Positions 8,442-14,979 of a DNA stretch of 20,875 bases are shown in pieces. Numbering within the stretch: position 1 is the first letter of the stretch; each line of letters starts with the position of its first letter. The stretch covers positions 1-20,875 of the IMG/VR virus record IMGVR_UViG_3300042879_000847. One strand, 5' to 3'. The stretch comes from a virus. The notes under the pieces are model-generated. The model saw nothing but the letters and a program-made list of their open reading frames with translations, was not told where the DNA came from and did not search any database. The translations under genes were made by a program, and so were the position numbers.

Positions 8442-10012
8442 TGGCAACAGTTGACGAACTGAAATCCCAGCTCGATGAGGCGAAAGCTACACGCGATGAT
8501 CTGAAAAGTCGTCTTGCGTCTGCCGCACCTGCTGATCGTGCCGCTATACAGAAGCAGTACAACGCCGCCAAGAAAGAAGTTGGTCGTTTGGAGGGCTTGT
8601 ATGAGGATGCGAAAGATGCGGCAAAAACCGCTGGTGAGACTGCTGCTGGACAGAAGCTTGCGTCTGAACGTGATTTAGGTAAAGCGCAGAGCGATATTCG
8701 TAGCCGTGAAGATGCGTTCCGTAAGTTGGCTGAACGGTTCAGGAAAGACCCAAACAACGACAAGTTGTATGCCGAATATCAGCAGGCCATGTCCGATTTG
8801 TCTGGTCGATACGATTTTTACGCTGGTAAAGGCTTTGATTTTCCGCGCATTGTTGAACCAATTCAGGGTGGGTTTCGTGAAGTTGCCGCTGAAGCTCCTG
8901 CTGTAACTACTGGTCGCACTATTGCACCTCGGAGAGCTACTGCTGGGATGCGTGGTGAGGGTATGGGTTCAACAACTGTTTCCAACATTGAACCAGTTGA
9001 GACTGGCAGCGGATCTGGTGGAGCTGGTGGGACAGGACCTAGCGCGACTCCAACCGGAACAGGTGGTAAAGCAAACAAAGTAACCAAGCAGGGCAAACAG
9101 GTTCCAACAACTGATGCGTGGATGGAGCAGTTCCGAAAGGACTATCCCGCGTACTCGGATTGGACCACACAATCTGTCATCGACTATTTCGGTCAGGACG
9201 TTATTGATGTTTTGATGAAGACCGTTGATCCGAACGTGGAGTATTCGGATGAGGAACTTCTCACACTGTTCAAACAGACCCGCTACTACAACCAGACGAC
9301 CGGTAAACAGCAGGAGTTTGATAAGGCTCGCCCAGCTGTTCAGACGCAGTTGTTGTCTGACGCTCGACGCGCAATCATTTCTGAGTATGCGGATTTGAAT
9401 TTGGCTGAGTCTGATCTTGTTGATTTGTCGCGTCAGGTTGCCCGTTCAGGGTTGACTGGTTCAGGGTTGAAGCAGGCGGTGTATCAGTATGCGTTTAGGC
9501 GACCGTCTGCCGCACCAGGCATGACCGCTCCTGAGACTGCGAAGAACGCTTTGCAGGGCGCTGACGCTGATGAGATCCGTAACTCGCTTCGAGCATACGG
9601 CTACAAGGTTTCTGATGCCGAGTTGCAGGCCGCGTTGACTGGCGGAATGTTCAACGGTGTCGCAGTGTCTAAGGATCAGTTGTTGCAGAAAGCACAGCGT
9701 TTGGCAAAGGTGCAATATGGTCAGTTGGCTGATGCGATTGATGCCGGCGCATCAGTCGATGACGTGTTTTACAACTATAAGCAGTATGCGGCACAGACAC
9801 TTGGTTTGGATCCGTCGCAGATTGACTATATGCGTGACCCGAAGTGGGCTGAGGCTTTCGGTACGAAGGAGACTGGCCCGTTGTCGTTGTCTGAGTGGGT
9901 CACAAAACTGAAGTCGGATTCTCGTTTTGGTTGGCAGTATACGGCTGATGCGAATAAGCAGGCTGAGGATGTGGCTATGTCTATTGCTCGTGCGTTCGGG
10001 AAGGTTCAGTAA
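8441..10012 (+). CDS. Coiled-coil virion protein of 523 residues, probable internal virion component
   Basis: GTG 8441 overlaps the previous stop by 1 nt (TAGTG). Residues 1-125 are dense in Lys/Glu/Asp/Ala with heptad character (VDELKSQLDEAKATRDDLKSRL) and should form a coiled coil. Residues about 187-225 are a Gly/Ser/Thr/Pro linker. The C-terminal 300 residues are helical, with YSDEELLTLFKQTRYYNQTTGKQ followed by a segment ending in LTGSGLKQAVYQYAF. That pattern (a T-x-Y-Y-x-x-T-T stretch, then LVDLSRQVARSGL) recurs in phage proteins annotated as internal virion or tail-associated. No enzymatic motif is visible. It is probably co-translated and co-assembled with the genes on both sides. 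A tape measure is an alternative but would be short and oddly placed before the capsid gene. Confidence 0.7.
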   Translation: MATVDELKSQLDEAKATRDDLKSRLASAAPADRAAIQKQYNAAKKEVGRLEGLYEDAKDAAKTAGETAAGQKLASERDLGKAQSDIRSREDAFRKLAERFRKDPNNDKLYAEYQQAMSDLSGRYDFYAGKGFDFPRIVEPIQGGFREVAAEAPAVTTGRTIAPRRATAGMRGEGMGSTTVSNIEPVETGSGSGGAGGTGPSATPTGTGGKANKVTKQGKQVPTTDAWMEQFRKDYPAYSDWTTQSVIDYFGQDVIDVLMKTVDPNVEYSDEELLTLFKQTRYYNQTTGKQQEFDKARPAVQTQLLSDARRAIISEYADLNLAESDLVDLSRQVARSGLTGSGLKQAVYQYAFRRPSAAPGMTAPETAKNALQGADADEIRNSLRAYGYKVSDAELQAALTGGMFNGVAVSKDQLLQKAQRLAKVQYGQLADAIDAGASVDDVFYNYKQYAAQTLGLDPSQIDYMRDPKWAEAFGTKETGPLSLSEWVTKLKSDSRFGWQYTADANKQAEDVAMSIARAFGKVQ

Positions 10013-11073
10013 TGAGTGACGTGTTTGATGCTGGGATGAGGGCTGAGCAGGCTCGTGCGCAGGAGGCGGCGGCTCAGCAAGCGAACTTTGATCGTTTCTA
10101 CGATTTCCGTAACACGCTTGTCACTCCATCGGTGCCTTCACCGGAAACGCAACAGACCCAAACCGCAGCGATACAGACTCAACTAGAAACCGAAGCTGCG
10201 TTAGAAGCTGCACAGATTGAGCGCACTAACCGTCAGCGTGATGCTCGGACCGTTATTGCCCAGATGCTTCAAACCTATGGTTTAGGTGAGTTAGCTGATT
10301 ACACGTACCGTGAAATTATTGCGCAGGATGTTACGAATCCTGATGTGATTATGTTTCGTTTGCGTGAACAGCCTGCGTATCAGCGTCGATTTTCTGCTAA
10401 TGCTGCTCGTGCCCGTAAGGGTTTGCCTGAGTTGGATCCTGCTTCGTATATCGGGTTGGAGAACCAGTATCGGGAAATTCTTCGTTCAAGCCTCGGACCC
10501 GATATGGCCGAAATGTATGACGCACCCAGCGACTTCAAGACTTTGTTGGAAGGCGATGTTTCCCCAGCTGAACTGAACACCCGTATTCAGGACGGGTATC
10601 GTGCGGTCGCTGACGCTGACCCTGAGGTGAAGCGCCAGATGCAACGCCTCTATGGTGTCACGGATCAGCAACTTGCCGCATACTTCATTGATCCTGAGAA
10701 GGCTGCGACGGTATTGACTCGTCAGGCTCGTGCCGCTCAGATCGCTGCCCGTGGAGCCGAGCAGGGTGGCATCCAGTTGACCGGTGCGCTCGCTGAGGAT
10801 TTGGCTCGACGCGGTATCACGGAGGCTGAAGCCCAGCGCGGGTTCGCAGAGATCGGTGCGTTAGGTGAGTTGCGTCAAACGTTCGCAGGCGAAACAGCAC
10901 TCTCTACTGAGCAGTTGGTCGGTTCACAGTTCGGGACCGATATTCAGGCTCAGCAGGAGTTGGAGCGTCGCCGCCGTTTGCGCACCGGTGAGTTCGCTGG
11001 TGGCGGTCAGTTCACCCGCACCACCGGAGCCACCTCAGGCGCTATCGAGACAGGTGTCGGCACCGCACAGTAA
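10012..11073 (+). CDS. Helical virion protein of 353 residues, recurrent actinophage family of unknown role
   Basis: ATG 10012 overlaps the previous stop by 1 nt (TAATG) and has GGGAAGG at 9998-10004, 7 nt upstream. The N-terminus is Ala/Gln/Glu-rich. Residues about 65-85 read RTVIAQMLQTYGLGELADYT. Residues 120-158 contain PAYQRRF, then LPELDPASYIGLENQYREIL. Residues about 219-252 contain AAYFIDPEKAATVL and an Ala-rich helix. The end is Arg- then Gly/Thr-rich. I recognise this order (short-loop YGL, YxxRF, ASYIGLENxYR, AYFxDP, AAQI) as a recurring unnamed family in phages of actinobacteria and uncultured aquatic phages, usually beside other internal virion proteins. It is the last gene before the capsid leader, so it closes the portal-proximal block. 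Function is not established. Confidence 0.72.
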   Translation: MSDVFDAGMRAEQARAQEAAAQQANFDRFYDFRNTLVTPSVPSPETQQTQTAAIQTQLETEAALEAAQIERTNRQRDARTVIAQMLQTYGLGELADYTYREIIAQDVTNPDVIMFRLREQPAYQRRFSANAARARKGLPELDPASYIGLENQYREILRSSLGPDMAEMYDAPSDFKTLLEGDVSPAELNTRIQDGYRAVADADPEVKRQMQRLYGVTDQQLAAYFIDPEKAATVLTRQARAAQIAARGAEQGGIQLTGALAEDLARRGITEAEAQRGFAEIGALGELRQTFAGETALSTEQLVGSQFGTDIQAQQELERRRRLRTGEFAGGGQFTRTTGATSGAIETGVGTAQ

Positions 11074-11090
11074 CCACCGACAGTGGTGTG

Positions 11091-11099
11091 TGCTACACT
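11091..11099 (+). promoter_or_regulatory. Extended -10 promoter for scaffold and capsid genes
   Basis: TGCTACACT is a TGn-extended -10 with hexamer TACACT at 11094-11099. No good -35 lies 16-18 nt upstream (positions 11071-11076 read TAACCA), which is common for actinobacterial promoters. The start point would fall near 11106, giving a leader of about 108 nt before the scaffold ATG. The same 10 bases (TGCTACACTT) recur at 12721-12730 in front of the next transcription unit, which strengthens the call. Confidence 0.6.
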
Positions 11100-11103
11100 T
11101 CGA

Positions 11104-11207
11104 GTGTTCCAACAGGGACACCATCGGAACCCCCCGATTTCGATGTGAAAACAAGGGTGAGACTTTGCAGCCATCTGGAACCTCCAACCAGATGTGGGCA
11201 GAAGGAG
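11104..11207 (+). promoter_or_regulatory. Structured 5' leader upstream of scaffold
   Basis: The gene-free stretch 11074-11213 holds three small hairpins. Stem A pairs 11104-11110 with 11115-11121 (7 bp including one G-U, loop AACA). Stem B pairs 11123-11127 with 11134-11138, with a competing pairing of 11122-11126 and 11141-11145. Stem C pairs CATCTGG 11172-11178 with CCAGATG 11188-11194. The 9-base loop of stem C contains CCTCC (11181-11185), which can pair with GGAG of the ribosome binding site AAGGAG at 11202-11207. This arrangement could act as a translational switch for the scaffold gene. The pairing is read by eye; function is inference. Confidence 0.45.
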
Positions 11208-11213
11208 TGAGCC

Positions 11214-11657
11214 ATGTCAGAAGCAAACTTTGAGTTTGATGAGGACGCGGTAGAGCAACAGCCGAAGGATCCCGTTAGGGCACATCTGCGGAAACTCGAA
11301 GCCGAAAATAAGGCTTTGAAAGAGCAGGTCGTAGCCAAAGCGGAAGCCGAACGGAAGTTGGCGTTTGTTGAGGCAGGTCTTGATCTGTCGAATCCAGCCG
11401 CCAAGTATTTCGTGAAGGGCTATGACGGTGAACTTTCACCGGAAGCAATCCGACAGGCGGCCGAGGAAGCAAGTCTCATTCGTAAGCAAGACACGTCTGG
11501 TGAACAGCAGGCGTGGAACAGGGTGGCTCAGGCTGCTCGTGCGGGTGACACAAGCGAACCGGTTGTTGACTACAGCACCAAAATCAAGCAGGCACGTTCA
11601 GCCGATGAAGTGATGCAGATCTTGGCTCAGGCGAGAGCTGAAGCAGAAAACCTGTAA
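11214..11657 (+). CDS. Capsid scaffolding protein
   Basis: This 147-residue acidic protein lies immediately before the major capsid gene. Residues 1-18 are strongly acidic (EANFEFDEDAVEQQPKD). Residues 19-50 are a coiled coil (PVRAHLRKLEAENKALKEQV). A LAFVEAGLDLSNPAAKYFVKGYDGELSPEAI segment follows, characteristic of actinophage scaffolds, with a helical C-terminus (SADEVMQILAQARAEAEN). Scaffolds guide assembly of the procapsid and leave or are cleaved before packaging. AAGGAG at 11202-11207 gives 6 nt spacing to ATG 11214. No prohead protease is seen in the window, so the scaffold probably exits intact or is removed by a protease encoded elsewhere. Confidence 0.85.
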   Translation: MSEANFEFDEDAVEQQPKDPVRAHLRKLEAENKALKEQVVAKAEAERKLAFVEAGLDLSNPAAKYFVKGYDGELSPEAIRQAAEEASLIRKQDTSGEQQAWNRVAQAARAGDTSEPVVDYSTKIKQARSADEVMQILAQARAEAENL

Positions 11658-11684
11658 ACCCCCAAACAAAAAGGAAGTAGCCAA

Positions 11685-12650
11685 GTGGCTTACACCCAGC
11701 AATCATCGCTGTCTGTCGATCAGGCAGCATACGATCAGATCGCATACTTCGCGTTGCGCTCTGAGCTTCTGTTCGATCAGGCGGCAGACGTGCAGCCAAC
11801 CAACCAGTCCATGCCTGGTTCGTCGGTGACGTTCACGATCTTCGCGGACCTCGATGCAGCAACCTCACCACTCACCGAAACCTCGGATGTGACCGCTGTC
11901 GCGATGAGCGATTCGCAGGTCACGGTGACCCTTGCCGAGTACGGCAACACCGTCAACACGACCGCCAAGCTTCGTGGAACCTCGTTCCTCGATGTGGATG
12001 TCACCGCAGCGAACGTCATCGGCTACAACGCTGGTGACTCCATCGATCAGGTCATCCGCGAAGTTCTCGCTGGTGGCACGAACGTCGTCTACGGTGGCGG
12101 TGGATCGTCCGATCCGTCGAGCCGTGTCACGGTTGCAGCAGAAGACATCATCGAAGCCAACGACATCCGCAAGGTGACCGCACAGCTTCGCAAGGCCAAC
12201 GTCGCAACGTTCAACGGCTACTACATGGGTTTCATTCACCCAGACGTGTCGTACGACCTGCGTCGTGAAACCGGCAACGCTTCGTGGAACGCTCCGCACG
12301 TCGCTGTCGATACCGCCAACATCTACAACGGCGAGATCGGCACCTTCGAGTCGGTGCGCTTCATCGAAACGCCACGTGCAAAGGTCTTCGAGAACGCCTC
12401 GAACGGCACCAGCACCACCGGAACCATTGACGTGTACTGCACCCACATCATGGGTCGTCAGGCACTCGCAAAGGCGTACAGCCAGGTTGATGGCAACAGC
12501 GCGTTCCCGAAGGTCGTTCGCGGCCCGATCGTGGATTCGCTCATGCGTTTCAACCCGATCGGCTGGTACTGGCTCGGCGGTTACGGTCGATTCCGTGAGG
12601 CATCGCTCCGTCGCATCGAGTCGTCGTCCAGCATCGGCGCAAACAGCTAA
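11685..12650 (+). CDS. Major capsid protein, N4-gp56-like HK97 fold
   Basis: This 321-residue protein starts at GTG 11685 with AAGGAAG at 11671-11677, 7 nt upstream. It has the layout I associate with the N4-gp56 family: an N-terminal helix (VDQAAYDQIAYFALRSELLFDQAA), then PGSSVTFTIFADLDAATSPLTET, then VTLAEYGNTVNTTAKL. An IRKVTAQLRKANV helix, the segment YMGFIHPDVSYDLRRET, NIYNGEIGTFESVRFIET, and a C-terminal RFNPIGWYWLGGYGRFREASLRRIES complete it. It forms the icosahedral shell. Codons are strongly shifted to C-ending forms (TTC, GTC, AAC, ATC, GGC) compared with the T-ending neighbours, consistent with selection for very high expression. A strong terminator follows 23 nt after the stop. 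No N-terminal delta domain is present; the separate scaffold replaces it. Confidence 0.9.
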   Translation: MAYTQQSSLSVDQAAYDQIAYFALRSELLFDQAADVQPTNQSMPGSSVTFTIFADLDAATSPLTETSDVTAVAMSDSQVTVTLAEYGNTVNTTAKLRGTSFLDVDVTAANVIGYNAGDSIDQVIREVLAGGTNVVYGGGGSSDPSSRVTVAAEDIIEANDIRKVTAQLRKANVATFNGYYMGFIHPDVSYDLRRETGNASWNAPHVAVDTANIYNGEIGTFESVRFIETPRAKVFENASNGTSTTGTIDVYCTHIMGRQALAKAYSQVDGNSAFPKVVRGPIVDSLMRFNPIGWYWLGGYGRFREASLRRIESSSSIGANS

Positions 12651-12673
12651 TTGATTTAGCTGTCCCTCGCAGA

Positions 12674-12715
12674 GCGGGGAGCATCGGGTGTTTCACCTGA
12701 TGTTCCCCGCTTTTT
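12674..12715 (+). terminator. Strong intrinsic terminator after the capsid gene
   Basis: A 17-bp stem pairs 12674-12690 with 12694-12710. All positions pair when two G-U pairs are allowed, and the loop is TTT. Five T residues follow at 12711-12715. It lies 23 nt past the capsid stop and is the only convincing intrinsic terminator in the window. Confidence 0.9.
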
Positions 12716-12720
12716 GCGTT

Positions 12721-12729
12721 TGCTACACT
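12721..12729 (+). promoter_or_regulatory. Extended -10 promoter giving a leaderless transcript
   Basis: TGCTACACT repeats the capsid-promoter core, with TACACT at 12724-12729. The ATG of the next gene is at 12737, exactly 7 nt after the hexamer, so transcription should begin on or next to the A of the start codon. No Shine-Dalgarno sequence is present between 12716 and 12736. This geometry is typical of leaderless genes in actinobacteria. The -35 position falls inside the terminator stem and has no consensus. Confidence 0.65.
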
Positions 12730-12736
12730 TGTCGCG

Positions 12737-13099
12737 ATGTCAATTTCTAACTACGCCGAAAACGCACTACTTAACACTCTGAGGAATCAGTCGTTTGCTG
12801 TCACCACCACTTACGTCAAGTTGCACACCGGCGACCCAGGCGAGGCGGGCACGAGCAACGCTGCGACTGAGACTACTCGTAAGTCGGTGTCGTGGTCGGC
12901 TGCTTCGTCGGGTTCGATGGCTTCTTCTGCGACTCTTGAATGGACCAACGTCGCGGCAACAGAAACGTACTCACATTGGTCGCTTTGGGATAATGCTTCT
13001 GCGGGGAACTGTTTGTGGTCTGGTGCTTTGTCTTCTTCTGCCGCTGTTACTGCTGGGGATACGTTTCAGATCACTTCTCTCACCTTGTCGCTCGACTAG
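12737..13099 (+). CDS. Small beta-rich virion protein, tail-fibre-like family
   Basis: This 120-residue protein begins MSISNYAENALLNTLRN, then TTYVKLHTGDPGEAGTSN, a Ser/Ala-rich strand region, and YSHWSLWDNASAGNCLWSGALSSSAAVTAGDTFQI. This sequence order (SNYAENALL, YVxLHTxDPG, ATxxWT, HWxxWD, GxxLWxGxL, VxxGDTF) is a familiar phage family often annotated as a tail fibre or structural protein. It is predicted all-beta after an N-terminal helix. It has no ribosome binding site and appears to be translated from a leaderless message. It is the first gene of the distal transcription unit. Its virion location (fibre, head decoration or adaptor) cannot be decided here. Confidence 0.75.
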   Translation: MSISNYAENALLNTLRNQSFAVTTTYVKLHTGDPGEAGTSNAATETTRKSVSWSAASSGSMASSATLEWTNVAATETYSHWSLWDNASAGNCLWSGALSSSAAVTAGDTFQITSLTLSLD

Positions 13100-13104
13100 C
13101 CGTT

Positions 13105-13118
13105 AGGGGATAACCCCT
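13105..13118 (+). promoter_or_regulatory. Hairpin over the ribosome binding site of the repeat protein
   Basis: AGGGG (13105-13109) pairs with CCCCT (13114-13118) around the loop ATAA. The only Shine-Dalgarno candidate for ATG 13120 is AGGGGA at 13105-13110, which is buried in this stem. The short distance to the upstream stop (TAG 13097-13099) would let ribosomes finishing the upstream gene open the hairpin. Confidence 0.35.
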
Positions 13119-13119
13119 T

Positions 13120-14979
13120 ATGGCTCTAACGATTTCTGAGGCGGGTAGCGCAACTTCTAACACCTCGTCTTCGACGCTGGTTGTTACTCCAACGGTTTCG
13201 TTTTCTGCGAATGATGGTGTTGTGGTTTGTATCGCCGCCGATAATTCAACCGCACAGGGCGGTTTGCCGTTTTCGTCGGTTACTGATTCTCAATCAAACA
13301 CATATACGCTTGTTCGGAGCGTAAAACAGCAAGGGGCATCCCAAAATAATCTTGCCTGTGGCGCTATTTATTTTTGTGTTGTGCAAAATGCGTTGTCTGT
13401 ATCGGATTCAATCACTGTCAACTTTCTGAATAACACGACCGCAAAAGCCGCCGTTACATTCAAAATTGGTGCTGCAGCGAATAAAAAACCCAGCCAAATT
13501 AGCGATAATGTTTTCAGTCCTACTGGTGATGCGTCTTCATCGTCGAGGTCTACAACGACTATGACATCTGGCGATGCGTTGGTCTACTTTCTTGCCATCG
13601 AAAACAATGGTGTTGTGACTGGTGACTCAGACACAACAAGGGGTTCTTGGTCATCTGCTTATGTGGCAAATGCGGATTCTGGCACTGCTCTCACATCCAT
13701 GCAGGCGTTTTCGCAATATAAAATTGTTACAGGGAATGGAACTCAAACATGGGATACAACATTCCCAAGTTCTAGCAGTTTCGCAACAGCATACGCCACA
13801 TTCAGAGAAGTTGCTGCCCTTTCAACATTTGATAGAACTGCCACTGGGTCTGGTGCTGGGACAGCAACAGCCGCCACAAAAGTAACCCAACTTCGACTTG
13901 GCATCCACACCGATTTTTCATTCGGTTTCATCAACGGTGCAGGACGTTTCTATATCGGTCCACCAACCATTGTGCGCACCGCTACAGGTTCAGGGACGGG
14001 TGCTGGATCTGCGACAAAGAAAATAGTTGCTGTCCGAACCGCCACAGGCTCAGGTACAGGCACATCCTCCAGTGCCGAAATCCTAATAGCGAAACGCACC
14101 GCCACAGCAACCAGCACAGGCACCTCAACCGCCGCAACCAAAGCCAGCCGCACACGCCTCGGCTACCTCATCGACTACCACACAGGCTTCTACGGCAACG
14201 GCGGACGCTTCTACCTCGGCGCACCAATCATCGCCCGAACCGCCACAGGCGCAGGGCAAGGCACCCAAACCGCTACACCGCTCCCAATAAAAGTACGCAC
14301 AGCCACAGGCACTGGAACAGGAACCTCCAACAACACCATAGTTGTTGGCAGACTTCGCACAGGATACGGTTCGGGCGGTGCCACCGCAGGCGACCAAGCG
14401 CTAATCCTGGTTGCACGGGTACGCACCGCCACAGGCAGCGGTACCGGCGGATCCAGCATCAGCTACATCGAACTCCTCCCACGCACAGCCACCGGCACAG
14501 GACAGGGCACAGCAACCACCACCATCCTCAGGGTCGTGCCACGCACCGCCACAGGTGGAAGCACCAGTGGTTCCGTCACCATCGAAATCCTTATCGCTAT
14601 TCGCACCGCAACAGGATCGGGCACCGGAACAGCACAGGCCATCGGTGCACGAATCAGGCGTCGCACAGGAACAGCAACAGGAACAGGAGACGGATCAGCA
14701 GATTGGACTAAATCGCATATCTTCCGTGTCCCCTACACGGAAACCTATCCAGGCGGATACTTCGGTGGCGGTGACGCAGCGAACCGTCTGCAACGCTACA
14801 ACCGCACAAACGTGCGTGGACTCAACCTGTACAAACTCACAGACGGCAGTTACACAACCATCACCCAGCGCGATCTTGGGCAGGTAACAAAAATCTGGTA
14901 TGGTGGCCGCGACCATTTCCTCACCGACGCAGAAGTTGTAGAGTTGACCGAAGCAGGATTCGGAGCGAGCATCACCTGA
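13120..14979 (+). CDS. Thr/Ser/Gly repeat virion protein of 619 residues
   Basis: Residues 1-237 are Ser/Thr-rich and strand-like, resembling a bacterial surface or tail-fibre beta-sandwich (TSSSTLVVTPTVSFSANDGVVVCIAADNSTA). From residue 239 to about 530 there are eleven copies of a motif beginning RTATGSGTGT, mostly 20 residues apart, with two related 47-residue long units. Residues about 531-619 form a distinct C-terminal domain (LNLYKLTDGSYTTI, then TKIWYGGRDHFLTDAEVVELTEAGFG) that is duplicated in the next gene. No signal peptide, membrane segment or enzymatic motif is visible. The protein is probably an elongated fibre, collar or decoration component. It overlaps the next gene by 1 nt (TGATG). 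The repeat half has base composition unlike its neighbours. Confidence 0.75.
   Translation: MALTISEAGSATSNTSSSTLVVTPTVSFSANDGVVVCIAADNSTAQGGLPFSSVTDSQSNTYTLVRSVKQQGASQNNLACGAIYFCVVQNALSVSDSITVNFLNNTTAKAAVTFKIGAAANKKPSQISDNVFSPTGDASSSSRSTTTMTSGDALVYFLAIENNGVVTGDSDTTRGSWSSAYVANADSGTALTSMQAFSQYKIVTGNGTQTWDTTFPSSSSFATAYATFREVAALSTFDRTATGSGAGTATAATKVTQLRLGIHTDFSFGFINGAGRFYIGPPTIVRTATGSGTGAGSATKKIVAVRTATGSGTGTSSSAEILIAKRTATATSTGTSTAATKASRTRLGYLIDYHTGFYGNGGRFYLGAPIIARTATGAGQGTQTATPLPIKVRTATGTGTGTSNNTIVVGRLRTGYGSGGATAGDQALILVARVRTATGSGTGGSSISYIELLPRTATGTGQGTATTTILRVVPRTATGGSTSGSVTIEILIAIRTATGSGTGTAQAIGARIRRRTGTATGTGDGSADWTKSHIFRVPYTETYPGGYFGGGDAANRLQRYNRTNVRGLNLYKLTDGSYTTITQRDLGQVTKIWYGGRDHFLTDAEVVELTEAGFGASIT
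13834..14700 (+). repeat. Tandem 60-nt coding repeats (20-residue RTATGSGTGT units)
   Basis: Repeat motifs begin at nt 13834, 13975, 14035, 14095, 14236, 14296, 14422, 14482, 14542, 14602 and 14662. Runs at 13975-14095, 14236-14296 and 14422-14662 keep an exact 60-nt step. The units starting at 13834 and 14095 are both 47 residues and share an extra RLG, GF, NG, GRFY, G-x-P tail. The DNA copies differ at many third positions, so the repeat is old or under protein-level selection rather than a recent expansion. Confidence 0.85.

Noticed and set aside
7659-10012. Lytic transglycosylase or lysozyme activity in the portal-proximal block
   Set aside because: No convincing catalytic Glu motif of known lysozyme or transglycosylase families can be seen, so no enzymatic call was made.
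11145-11210. A 21-codon GTG-initiated frame in the capsid leader, possible leader peptide
   Set aside because: There is no ribosome site before it, and it runs through the hairpin region. It could be real but is not supported.
11865-12446. A 193-codon open frame on the - strand inside the capsid gene
   Set aside because: It is a shadow of the highly biased capsid codons, with no ribosome site and no family character.
13834-14700. Regular 60-nt repeats considered as a CRISPR array
   Set aside because: The repeats lie inside one open reading frame, diverge at third codon positions and have no unique spacers or cas genes.
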